A DNA stretch of 64,000 nucleotides from Podarcis raffonei (Eukaryota; Chordata; Lepidosauria; Squamata; Lacertidae). The position numbers were made by a program, and so were the translations under genes. The stretch spans positions 78,954,023-79,018,022 of the forward strand of contig NC_070604.1 of NCBI RefSeq assembly GCF_027172205.1, given 5' to 3'. Below the pieces are notes generated by a model. The model worked only from the letters and a program-made list of their open reading frames with translations, was not told the origin of the DNA and made no database searches. Each line of letters starts with the position of its first letter. Position 1 is the stretch's first letter. This document shows, one piece after another, positions 1 through 12,100 of the stretch.

Positions 1-275
1 CTGGAAGTTTTAGGAGGATGCAACTTAGGGCTTAGAAATATATGTGTTTTATCAGTAGATGTTAGGTTAATTGGTTTGTATATGGTCTGTATGGGATATC
101 TTTGGGTGAAGAAAAGGCTAAGGAGTAAACCCTAGACAAATCTGGAGTCCCTAATATGGTTGGATGGAGCCTTGCATGCCCCCTTCCAGCTACTCCTGCA
201 GCCAAGCTAGTGCCAAATGTATTGCTCTGTTTTCCTTTGGACCACATCAGCAAGACCGAGAAGGAGGTCTTATCC

Positions 276-411
276 CAGACTTCCTCAACTTTAGCCCTCC
301 AGATGTTTTTGGCCTACAACTCCCATGATCCCTAGCTAGCAGGACCAGTGGTCAGGGATGATGGGGATTGTAGTCTCAAAACATCTGGAGGGCAAAGGTT
401 GAGGAAGCCTG
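276..411. mobile_element. hAT-like MITE, 136 bp
   Basis: The element begins CAGACTTCCTCAAC and ends GTTGAGGAAGCCTG, so its termini are inverted repeats, and the interior is also largely palindromic (ACTACAACTCCCAT-type arm against an ATTGTAGTCTC-type arm). An exact 8-bp target duplication, tcttatcc, flanks it at 268-275 and 412-419. The 8-bp duplication and CAG..CTG ends point to a non-autonomous hAT element. It has no coding capacity. A copy of the same length is at 34576-34711. Confidence 0.85.
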
Positions 412-699
412 TCTTATCCCAAACACCTTCCATAAACACTGCCAAGGCTTGCAACCCTGGGAAGTCACTCCAGTGCTGCTAACACAGCAGTTTGACTTGA
501 CCCCCAGAGGCTCACTCCATTGTCTCTTGAGACAGATGGATGCCAACAACATATTGTCATCATTTCAGCATGAGCTAAATCTAAAAACTCCCCTGAAATG
601 ATGTGGGAGTTCTCTTTTTGCTTTATCTACTGAGCCTTCAACACTGAACTTCAGTACTGGAATCATAACATCATTCTACTTAACAACTGTGGGATTAGG

Positions 700-925
700 A
701 GAGGCAATGTGGTGTGGTGGTTAGAATGTCAGACTAGGATTTGGAAGACCGGGGTTCAAATCCCTACTTGGCCATGAAGCTCATTGTGTATCCTTGAGCC
801 TGTCACTGCCTCTCAGCCTAACTTACCTCACAGGGTTGTTGCAGGGATGAAATGAGGCAGCACCATGTACAGTAACTTAAGCTCCTTGGAGGAAAAAGGT
901 GGGGTGTAAATGCAATGTAAATAAA
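700..925 (+). mobile_element. tRNA-derived SINE with MIR-like core
   Basis: A tRNA-like head (TGGTGTGGTGGTTAG, then a B-box-like GGTTCAAATCC near 754) is followed by a core resembling that of MIR or CORE-SINEs (tgaagctcattgtgtatcc, then ctcacagggttgttg) and an A-rich tail. The copy is diverged. A minus-strand relative lies at about 33826-34050 and a 3' fragment at about 35325-35490. Confidence 0.7.
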
Positions 926-2039
926 CAGTGAATGGGAGAGTTGTGATGCAGAACACTTCCCTGAATCCCTGGGACAGGAGTCAGAGGGACAAACTCTGTC
1001 ATTAGCAGTGGGTCTGATGCCTCCTCAGCTTTTGCTTAAACATCAGGGGCTGCATCTTCGCTGGCCAGTAAACTACCATCCTTTGTTTGCAATTCTTCAA
1101 ACTTTCCTGCTGTCAAGGGAGGGCCTGAAAAATCATAATTTAGTAAAGTATCATCACGGTTATCCTCCCCAAGACGAAAAAGTTTTTCTTTGTGAAAATC
1201 TCTTCATCTAATGAAATAGGGTCAGAATCTTCCATTTCCATTTAAGTGTAAGGCAAATTCTGAGGGAGAAGAATAAAGAATAGTTAGGGGGACTGGAAGG
1301 GAACTTCAAAGCATAACATTCAAGTTCAGTCCTCAACTATTCCGTGTATAACTCCTGATAGGAACTTGGGTTTTACAATAACACTTCATTATAATGAGTG
1401 GGGTAGCAAGAAAGGCAGGACTTGCATAGCAATGATCCTGGGTAACATAAAAAGCAGTCACAGGAAAGTGACAGTGCCTACAAAACACTCACTCACCCAC
1501 ACTTTGGTCTCCTACCAGTTACTGCCCCGGGGTCACGAGTAGAATTAAAGAACCCATTTTCTAATATAACTGACTTGAAAAATCTGACCACTCATGTGCT
1601 TGTAGCCAAAATATTTTGTGCCAAAAATAAATGCAAGTTGGTCAATCTTTAATAGGGCGCTTATGGAACTCTTTGACCCCCCCCCCCAGCTTCAAATAAC
1701 TAAAAAAAACGTGATGCCATCTTTACGGAAATCGGTACTACCTTTCTATGTACTAATATCACATCTGGGGTTGTTCCTCATTAGCGGAGTAGTTTATGGA
1801 AGTAAAGTTTACTACTAAGGCATCAACATGTTTCCTCAAGCGGAGATTTAAAGTTAATTGATGACTCCTCCCGCTGCCTCTCTCGGCGGATGCGAAGGCG
1901 TCTCAGTTCTTAAGGTGCAACACACTTTTCCCAAAGTTATTATTATAATCCGCATCCCCATCTAGCCAGAAGGTGCTTTTTAAAAGGAAAAAAAAAATAC
2001 AGACGAAGGTGAATCCGGAGAGAGGACTTGTTTAGCATG
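926..2039. other. upstream non-coding DNA
   Basis: No exon, RNA gene or clear repeat was recognised here. The short open frames read like chance frames. There is a run of ten C at about 1678-1687. The right part grades into the GC-rich EDARADD promoter zone. Confidence 0.4.
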
Positions 2040-2620
2040 AAGCGCAGCTTGGGGGTGGGGAGAGCACCTCTCCCCCCGCCCCGCACATGGCTCTTCCCCT
2101 GCTAAGTTTGGGCTTTTACCTGCAGCTTCCGCTCCCTTCGGAGACTCCTCGCGTACAGCAGCAGGGAGAGCGAGCAAGCCAGCGAGGGCTTCGATCAGCA
2201 CCAGACCAGGAAGTGGGGAAGGAAGCACCACGGGGGAACCTGGATCGAGGGATCGAGGGGGTTGCCTGGTCGCAAGGGCCCACGTTCCCCTGGAGCTTCT
2301 CCCTCCCCTTCCCCAATGGCTTCTCCCGGGGACCCTCCTCTGCCCGAAGGTAAAGGGCGCCTGCTTTGGGATCTGCCTGCTGCGTCTGGGGGGAAAGGCG
2401 AGGGGCTGGGCGTCTTTTGTGGCCGGGAGCCTGCGGGAGCCGCCGAGAAGTGGGGCTGGGCTGGGCAGGGGAAGGGAGGCGGGATCCTGGAGTGGCCGCT
2501 GGGGCGGGCCGGAGGGCGGACTCGCTGGGTGGACACTGATCCTCCTCCCCTCGCCCCGCTGCGAAGCCACTCCGCTTGCAGCTCAGAGGCGAGAGGCGGA
2601 GGCAGCCATAGCTCGAGCCC
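2040..2620 (+). promoter_or_regulatory. GC-rich promoter and first-exon zone of EDARADD
   Basis: A block clearly richer in G, C and CpG than its surroundings contains the first coding exon (ATG at 2316). Long open frames on both strands are a by-product of the high GC. The position upstream of and around the first exon suggests a CpG-type promoter. No TATA box or transcription start could be fixed. Confidence 0.55.
2316..2349 (+). CDS. EDARADD: EDARADD coding exon 1
   Basis: Encodes [11 protein letters not shown] plus the first base of codon 12. Donor is GAAG|GTAAAG. The match to the mammalian MASP start and the correct phase into exon 2 decide this ATG. The 5' UTR start is not known. Confidence 0.85.
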
Positions 2621-3091
2621 TTCTCCGCCTCTGGCCTCGCCTTGGTCTTATTCATGCCGCAGATCGCCGACAGGCGCGATGCTGGGTCTTGGTAGCCCCG
2701 ACTCCCATTGCAGAAAATCACTGCACGCGCAGTGCTGCGTGGAGAGAAAGAGAGCGTGTGTCCGAGGCTTTCCTTCCTCCTGTACTTTTCGTGCACCGGG
2801 AGCGATTCTTAAAAAGCCCTTTCTGTAGCACCTCACCCTCAAAGGACTTGATGAATCATTCACTCATGCACGAACGAAATTAAGCCCTGCAGCATCCCTC
2901 TGAAGTGCACAAAATTGTTGCAAAAAGTTGCCTTATCCTGTAACTTTTGAGAATTGCTCCCTATATCCTTCAGCAAGAACAAATTTCTACCTGTCCCGAG
3001 CGTAATTTAGTTTATAAACGCTTTTCAAGTTAAGTGAGGAAGAGAATGCAGTTGTACAGGTAACACACTTGAGGCACAAGTGACCAGCGCG

Positions 3092-3122
<31 letters not shown>

Positions 3123-6100
3123 ATTTTTTTTAACGGGGAACTTTATTTTAAGCATATGCTGTTGGACAACATAAGGCCTAAAAGGTGTGTCCAGCATTTG
3201 CCAAAATCTCTTGAGAAGGTGCCAGAGGCATGCTCTGCGGTGGGAATTTTACAATTTAAGGGCTACTGCAGATACCCACAAAACACACACACAAAAACCC
3301 ATTAAGGGCAGTGAAGCTACCAAGAGGGCTCTGATCCAAACACCCAAAAGGGTTTGTAGGGAAGGGCAGTCTCTCAGATATCTGGAACCTAACTTGTTTA
3401 GAGCACCTTTCATTAATTCTGTAAACAGACTGGCAACCAACGCAGCTGTTTTAGGACAGGGCTTATATGAGTTTGAATGGAAACCACAGCCAATAATTGT
3501 AACTGCTGTGTCTGGACTAGCTGAAGTTTTGGAGTCATCCTCAAGGGCAGCCCCACATAGATTGCATTGCAGTAATCCAATCTAGAAGTTAACAGAGCAT
3601 GGAGTACTGTGGCCTAGTCATCTGTGTCCAGAAGAGGCCAGAAGCTGGGGAACCAAGCAGAGCAGGAAATAGGGCCTGAGTACTCCAAACTACTAAAGCA
3701 ACACTCAAGCTACAAAACCTGCTTCTTCCAGGAGTGCAACCCCACTATTCAGAACAGCCCACCTCCTGGATGCTTCTTCCCCTGTTTGAGAACCTCATCC
3801 GAAAGTATCAGAGTAAAGATAATTCTTGCTCCACTGCTTCTTTTGATACCGCTGAGCTGGAGCTTAGTAGTACACCAGGAAATTAGAGGTGAACTGAGGA
3901 CTGAAAAAGTATCCAGTACTTCTAGCTTTGAGTGATACTTATCTATTCTTGCTTATCTTTTTCAGGCTGGCTTTCAGAACTTTATAATTAGTTTGATAGG
4001 ATGATGAGCATGGAATTTCTTTGATCCAAGCTCTCAATCGCTTCAACTTCAAAACGGTTATGCAGTACAAAGGGATGTTGCTAATGAACAGAAACTATTT
4101 TTTTTAAATAAATTTTTATTAAGATTTTAAAGGTTACAAAAAAGAATAAAAAAGACAATCAATAAAAAAGAGGGGGAAAACACATACATATATATTAAAG
4201 AAAACATAATCAATAAATGGAAAAAGAGAAAAAATAAAAACAATAAAAATAAATCAAAACTTTAACTCGCTTACTTGCATTCACTTATTTCCTTGACTTC
4301 CTCACGCCTCCCATTTTTGTATTCTAATTCAATTAGATATTCCAGCAAATCCTTCCAACTTGGTTTTTATCCTGCTAATTTATCTTAACATACTATAATT
4401 GCCCTCTTTATATTCTAATTCTTATAAATATTTCAACAAATCCTTCATCTTAAACTTTATCCTTATATATTGTCTTAATATATTGTAGTTTCCCATTAAT
4501 CTTATTTCCATTAATACTTATATATCTATACTTACTCTAAAAATATTTCCCCTAGGGTCAAAGAAAGATTCAATTCCACGATTCCCCCATCTCTCTTTAA
4601 AAGAAAAACAAGACAAATTATATACACTTTGAATTCCCAATTTTTCCCACGAGATCCCCACCCCGGTTTCGGCCCCTAGTAATAGTTCCAACAATCTCAA
4701 AAGACCCTCAACCCGGAGATCTCAAGTCCGAGGCTCTTAAGTCTCTTTCATGTCCCCTCTGCTGGTCTTTTTGGTAGTCTTTAATGTTAAAAGCCAAATC
4801 TCGGGGCAGCTCCAACCCAACAGTAATCATATTCCTTCCTGCCAAACTTCCATAGTTAAGGATAGGGCCTGTAGGATATTCCAAATCTTGTTTCACACTC
4901 TTTTCAAATCCAAAGACCCCCAAATCTCCGACCTCCACCTGGCTCAGACTTATATCCCAAAGGTCATTTGATCTCCACACAGGAAGATCTCTCCATCCTT
5001 CATTCTCAAGGCTGAGCCAGGCTTCCATCTTCAAAAATTTGCTTCTCCTAGTTGCCATCATGTAAGGCCTCAAGTTGTAGTCCACCATTTGCCTGTGTAG
5101 GGCCACGGCTCCCCCTTTCATCACTTCAGTCACAACAAGATTCTCCTTTTCAAGTTTTCCAATTTGTTCAATTGGCAGAGGTTCCCACACTGAGTTCTTG
5201 TCCACTTCTTCACCGATGCCCATTTTTGTTCCCATTATTTCTACGTTCGTCACCATAGCATTTATCTGATCATGCAGCTTTCCCAAGAGATAAAATGTCC
5301 TGTTCAGCTCGCACTCAATTTCCTTCCCGACCGCCATCCTTAAACAGTCCAAGGTCAAAAACTAGTTTCTCAGGGCTTTATCTTTAAAAACAATTTCCCA
5401 GCTGATTCCTTGTAACAATGTCCCAAAGCTCCCTCTAGAGGGATTCAAGTTTCTTTTCACTTCTTCCAGCACAGACCCAAAGGTCCCATACATTAAATTG
5501 AAACAGTTCCTTCCTTCCTTTTAAACGTAAAGTTGTAACAAAGACGGGCAGTAAAAACAAAGTCCTTCTTTTGTATCTTGTCAGCAGACTTGACAGCTGT
5601 CAAATTTATCTATTCACCGTCAGCGGGCTCTCACAGACCACTCCCGGGTTTGGGCATGTGGCACTTCAATTCCCAAATTTTTAACCTTCTTCTGCAGGGT
5701 CCCCTGCTTTCACAAAAAATATTGATGATAGTTTCAATCAATGGAGTTTAAATCCTTTACATAAAATTCTCCACGACCTTAGTTAACAGGTTCTTTGCTT
5801 CAATTTATTTACAGAAAGGGGAGGCGGACTTCCTGTTTAGACCTTCCCCGATCGGTACCTATTTTTTTAAAAAACTTTAAGTACTTTAGAGTCCAATTTC
5901 CGTTTACTCACGGGTTGTTGTTTGAAATCCAATTGTCCCCAAGAAAAAGTCAGCGCTCTCCGGCAACAGCTACGCGGCTTCACTCCGTAAAAATAGCAGT
6001 CGATTCAAAACACTGTGCCGCTCACCCCACGTCACTTCGGAAGCCCCAAAAAGGGGTTTCCCTGTGGGTGGGGGGGGGCGCTCCTGGTGTCAGCCGAATC

Positions 6101-9100
6101 CCACGTTCCCAGGCTTCATCCGCCTGGGATTTTTAAAGGGTCTCCGCCTTCACCGCGGTGGCACGACCCGAATTCCACGGAGCGGGTTCCTCTCAGTCAG
6201 AGGAACGCCGCCATTGCCGATGGCGCTGACCCGGAAGTCCTCTAATGAACAGAAACTAAATCACAACATACAGCAGAAATCCACTTCTACAGATTCTGGT
6301 GTTCCAGATAGTCTATGAGGGATTAAGACATCTCAAACCTCAGGGGACTTCATTTGAAGTTCATATGCACAGGATTGGGCTGTTTGCCAAAGTAATACCT
6401 GACGCTTCCTTACTTCCCTTGGCACTTAGGCCTGGTCTTGGATCCAATTTAAATAGCAAACAAGGCACACAGTACAGTCCTCACAGGAAAGTACAGTACA
6501 TATAATCTTTTGTCATCATAACAATCCTTTGAGGCAGGCTGAGAGAAAGTGACAGGCCCAAGAAATTTGATGGCCAGGAACTGGGAGGGGGAGACTTTCT
6601 TTCCAGCCACCCCTCCATACTCTTTTTTTTGCCCCTCTGTTTGAGCTGCAGCTTTTCTGATAGGAGCAAGTGAGATTGGTGCTTTTCATGCATGCAGGTA
6701 TTTTGCAGTATTCACATGTTGTCATTAAAATTTCAGCCCATATCCCCGCTCCCCATTTAATCCAGATTTACCCTTTCTGGGGGAAATATGATGTTTTGTT
6801 GTTGTTTTTTAAACTGTTGCCAATGACCTATTTTTTGAAAATTCAGCCTGTGGTCTGGATAGAATGTGGTTTGTTGTTCCCTTCTGGCTGCGTCCTGGCC
6901 CTATTCATGGCATAGCAGTGGCCTGTTCACACTCTTGGTTTAACTAGAATATTAGATTGCTTAGCTGATAAATAAAAATGACAACACAAAAAATACATAG
7001 ATGATTCAAAATGATATAAGAAATATCATAAACTAAGTTTGGCAGTTCAGATATCACAGGAAACTGTGGTTTTAAAAAAATAGGAGAAGAGAACAGGAGG
7101 TGCAAGGAGGAAGTGTGCAGGCACATGTCATCTTTCTCATCTGACAAACATGGTAAACATGGTTCATCAGGATAGGTATATTCCATCTAAAATGCACTTG
7201 TGTTACTCTTGGTGAAAACTGCTTGTGGCAGATGATAGTTTCTCATTAAAGTTATAGAAAAATGTAAGTGCATATGATTTTATGATGATTTATTCTGCTA
7301 GAATAACAATTTTAAAACCAGAATGTGAAACATTCCTTTGTGTTACAAACTAACAGTTGCCTATATATACAATGGAGGCAGTTAAAGTAGACTTGAGATG
7401 TTGAGAAACACAAATTAAAACTTTCCTTTATTTGTTTCCAGCAGATCAGGCAATGAAAGAGCCAGTAGAAGATACAGACCCTAGCACTTTATCCTCAGAA
7501 GAAGTATGTAATTTCCTGAATGTATTGTAATGAAATGAAATGTAACCGTTAATTCAATTATTGTAAATGTTGGTTACCATTTTATCGTTTTTAATACTGT
7601 CAGAACAGGTTCATAAATCCCTGGTATTGCAGGACATTTGGTGAAATGTTTCTGTACCAACTATGCAATGGATGAATTCAGAATAGAACCAGACATTCTA
7701 AAATATAGGGAGCTGCCACCAAAACCAAGCACCACACATAAGCCCAGTTCACATATTATGGCTTACTGGGACCATGGGAACGTTGTTGGATCTGGAAGTT
7801 TGAAGTTGCTGCTTATACCCAGCACAGTGAAGCATGGCAGCTAAGCCAAGGTGTGTAATCTGGACCTGATACTGTGCTTAAGGTCTCTCCTCTTAAACCT
7901 TGAAGCATAACTGAGGTGTGATCTACGGTTACCGGTCATGGTTAAGGAGAACAGACCTGAACCTTATTCCTGGGTTTGGGGAACCTACACATTCACATGG
8001 TTCTCAGAAGCCATAGTTTGGCTTACTGTGACATGTGAACCAGGCCACTGAGATCCTCCCTTCTCCCACCACAATGCATAATTCAGCTAATTCTATTACC
8101 TGCCTATGTATGATACCTTCTCATATGTTGTGAAATGGGACAGGGAGGGAAACGCTTATAATAATTAAGCCAAGGTATGGGGCAAGTTGCATTACAAGGA
8201 GAGAGGGATGCTGTTTTCAGTGGCAGCTCCATGACATCTGTGATTCTGCAATTTCTATATCTGTTATTGAAGCTTTCAGACCACCACCATGGGGAAAAGA
8301 GTCGTGGGTCAGTGGTAGAGCATCTGCCTTGCATTCAGAAGGTCCAAGCCAAGTCACCTTTTGTCTAGAACCCTGGAGAGCCACTGCCAGTCTGTGTAGA
8401 CAATATTGAGCTGGATAGGCCAATGGTCTGACTCGGTGTAAGACAGCTTCCTAGCTTCTGAAGCCCACTAAAGGGTTTAACAAAGCTCCATTTATTTCTT
8501 CCATGTTCCTTCCTGTCTGGGACTGCAGATACAGGAGGATTGTGGAGTACCTAGCAAGCTGCCATACATGGCAGTTCACACTCTGTTCAGTTTGGTAGGC
8601 CTGATATAGAGGAATGGAAAAAGACAGTTTTACAAGGCGACAACAATTAAGTTTGTCAAAATATATCTGATGGTATATTTTGTCTCCCCATCTTTTGAAC
8701 AGACAAACAAGTACCCTGTCCAAGATACAGCACTACCAAAAGGTAAGTGCAGAAAATTGTAGTACAGTGGTACCTCGGGTTATATACGCTTCAGGTTACA
8801 GAAATAACCGCTAACCCAGAAATAGTACCTCGGGTTGAGAACTTTGGTTCAGGATGAGAACAGAAATCATGCTCCGGAGGCAGCGGGAGGCCCCATTAGC
8901 TAAAGTGGTGCTTCAGGTTAAGAACAGTTTCAGGTTAAGAACGGACCTCTGGAACGAATTAAGTATTTAACCCGAGGTACCACTGTAGCTATATATTTGT
9001 AATTATCTAAAACTTTCCTAAACTATGCAAAATAAGTGTGGTTGTCACTTGATGTGGAAAATATACATTGAAATGTCTCTAAAGCCAATGTAGAAAAGTT

Positions 9101-12100
9101 TGTTTTTAAAACACTTAATTACTGTCTGAATACCAAGTGACCACACATGGAACATCACATGGGGTTATTCAGGTTATCCCTTCTCATTGCAGTCCTGCCC
9201 AAGATGCTACTTGGGAGTGGGAGTGGGACTCAGGGCAATCTATGGGGATATAGCTTGAAGTGAAATTGGCAGTCCCTCAATCTGTATGCAAAAGTGCCTT
9301 CACACAGAGGAATGGACTGTAGCTCGGCAGTGGAGCATCTGCTTTGACTGCAGAAGGTCCCAGCTTCCATCCCCAGTAGAGCTGGGAATGTTTGAGAGGA
9401 GCTTAGACAACACATCACTTTTGGACGAAAGCAGCAGAAGGAGCAGGCAGGTTGCTTGGTTTAAAGCAGAGACCAGGGAATGACCTCTCTTCTTGTTTGC
9501 TGCACTTGGAAAGAAAGATGGCTTCCTTTCTTGCAGCACCTAAAATATCTCTCTCCACCCCTTAGCCTTGCTATTTCTGCCCCATCCCCATTGCTACCCT
9601 TGCTTTCCTTCCACCTCCCACTCTATGCTCGCTTTTTCTTGCTCTCCCAGCCCTTAAGCTCTTTCTCCCCCTCTCCTAGTCTCCCTTTCTTTCCCTTCCA
9701 CCCTCTAATCCAGGGGTCAGCAACCTTTTTCAGCCATGGGCTGGTCTGCCATCCCTCAGACCATGTGGTGGGCCAGACTATATTTTTTGGGGGAAATGAA
9801 TGAATTCCTATGCCCCGCAAATAACCTGGAGATGCATTTTAAATAAAAGGACACATTCTACTCATGTAAAAACACGCTGATTCCCGGACCGTCCACAGGC
9901 CAGATTGAGAAGGCGATTGGGCCACATCCGGCCCCCGGGCCTTAGGTTGCCTACCCTTGCTCTAATCACTCTGTCCCCCCACCCCCAGCTCCTCACCATG
10001 CTCTCCCCCACTGCCAATGCACCACCTAAACTCTTGCGTGTTTGTGCAAAAAGTGTGTCTCTGTGTAAAGTGTGTTATGCCTATTATGATCTCTGGCTGC
10101 ACCTTTCCCCCAGTCACCCTGCTGCTAGATGCCCTGCCCTGCCTTTTCTCCTGTTCTTCACTCCAGCGGGCCCCAGCCTTCTTCTGTGCCACCAGAAGTT
10201 GTGAACATCTTTAAAAAAAAATAAAATGCATGCATGGCTCACTCCTGTTTGCCTTTTGCAACACACATACATCAGTTTCTTTGCCCTCTCCCCATCACCA
10301 GCAGAAGGGAGCAGCATTATATTTTAAGGGCAATACACAGTTTAGGCTTAAGCATGTCTTAAGTCTTCAGAGGTGAATCCCATTGAGCAGTAGAGAGTCT
10401 GGAACTGCAGTGGGAACAGCAACATTAGCAGCTCACAATACAGGCAAGTCCCAACCAGGCCTCCCACCACTCCAGACAGCCTGGGGCATCAAGAGACCTC
10501 ATTCAAGAATGTTTAATTTGATATCCAATAAAAGTTTTCATTAATTAGAGGGTTGTTTGGAAATTTTGTTTTATGTGATTTTGTTTTAGAAAACCCATGT
10601 AAACTGTCTTGGAAGGGTTATGCCCTGAAAGGTGGGTTTGACACATTCTAAATGCATGCCAAAGAGCTTCATTACTTCCTAGTAAATGTGATTAGAATTG
10701 CAACATTGGTGTCACTTTTGCTGTAACATTAAACTGTGTGTAACATTAGGTACATGAATTAAATGAAAACACTTGTTTTCACAATCCTGCATGGGGAGCA
10801 GGATTGTGGCCACAGCAGGACATGCAATGGTGCAGACAAACAAAATGTCCCCACATGTTCCGGTTTGAATTGAGAAGAAAGCTTCTGTTGGTAGTTAAAC
10901 TGCCCACCTGCAGAGGCACAATCCTGCTCCCTGGCAGCTGCGATTTACATAGTTTAAAGTGCCTGTTAGCTGGCCCATCAGATTAATTGCTGCAGAATGA
11001 GTCCTGTGCCTCAGCAACACCATAGAACATTTTATTATTCTATCGCAGTTGTGACCTCTGCCTTCTGTTTCTCCTCCTCCTCTCATTGCGTTCAAGCCCA
11101 GCATCTTAAAATTGAGTAGACAAGACTGGAGTTGTGCATTAATAGTACAAAGTCCGGTTCCCTGCCAAATCCTATGTAAAGTTGGACAAGATTGACACAT
11201 AGAGCATTTTTTTGCAAATCAAATGGGACTGGGTATTTAAATGCAACTTTAAATGCAATAAGAGTAAGACAGATGTTTTGGGAGAGGTGTTTAGCATAAC
11301 GAATGGTGGTGATTCTTCACTCATAATGTACATGCACAGAGTGGGATGTTGTTGTTGTTGTTGTTTTTAATCCATGGCTTCCATGTTGTGGGGAGCCAGT
11401 GAACCGGATGTTGTGCCCCCTGATATAAATTGCCTCTTTTGCAATATGTAGAGCTCTTGGCAAGCCATTGCTGGTTTTGCTAGTATGTGTGGAACTGCAT
11501 GGCTGGCTTCTTGCCCTGATATATAAATTGTCGTCATAATCTAGCTGAATTTTAGTAAGCAAAGATGGTGAGAGCTGAATGTGACTAACACTTCAGAATT
11601 TGCCTTTTTAGACGATGAATACCAAACAGAAAAAGTGACACTGGAAATAGCATCTGTTAACATTAGGAGCCTGACATCTGATTCGGGTCTCATACAACAG
11701 GTAAGCTGTTAAACTAGCATGTTTCGCTGATACATAAAGCTTAATTAACATTTATTGTGTCCCAACAGCTTACTACTAGTTCAACAGGAGTCTTGTTTTA
11801 GTCTGGTGTTCAAAAGATAAAAAGGGGAAAGAGATGACACAAAGCCATGGAAAAGCCCTCAACCCCCAGGCAATCCCAGGTCAACACCCATCTCATATTT
11901 GAAGCATGGGCACCTTGGGTCTCCAGTTAAGATCTTAACAGGTGGTCAGGATCATATGGCAGCAAGCAGCTGTCAAAAAAACTCCCACACTGTTTGAGGC
12001 TCTGTAGCAGGGGTAGGGAACTCCTGGCCTGTGGACCAAACATGGTCCTCCAGGCCTGCCCATTTGGCCCACAAGGCCATTTTCAGGAAGCTACACCTAT

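Noticed and set aside
2116-2796. A 226-codon minus-strand frame and overlapping long frames in the GC-rich zone
   Set aside because: Long frames occur in several phases on both strands because stops are rare in GC-rich DNA. Proline/arginine/serine-rich translation, no domain, no splice support.
4708-5358. The 216-codon minus-strand frame as a host gene
   Set aside because: It lies inside an insertion with exact target duplications and an A-rich tail, and a second copy of its end is at 63980.
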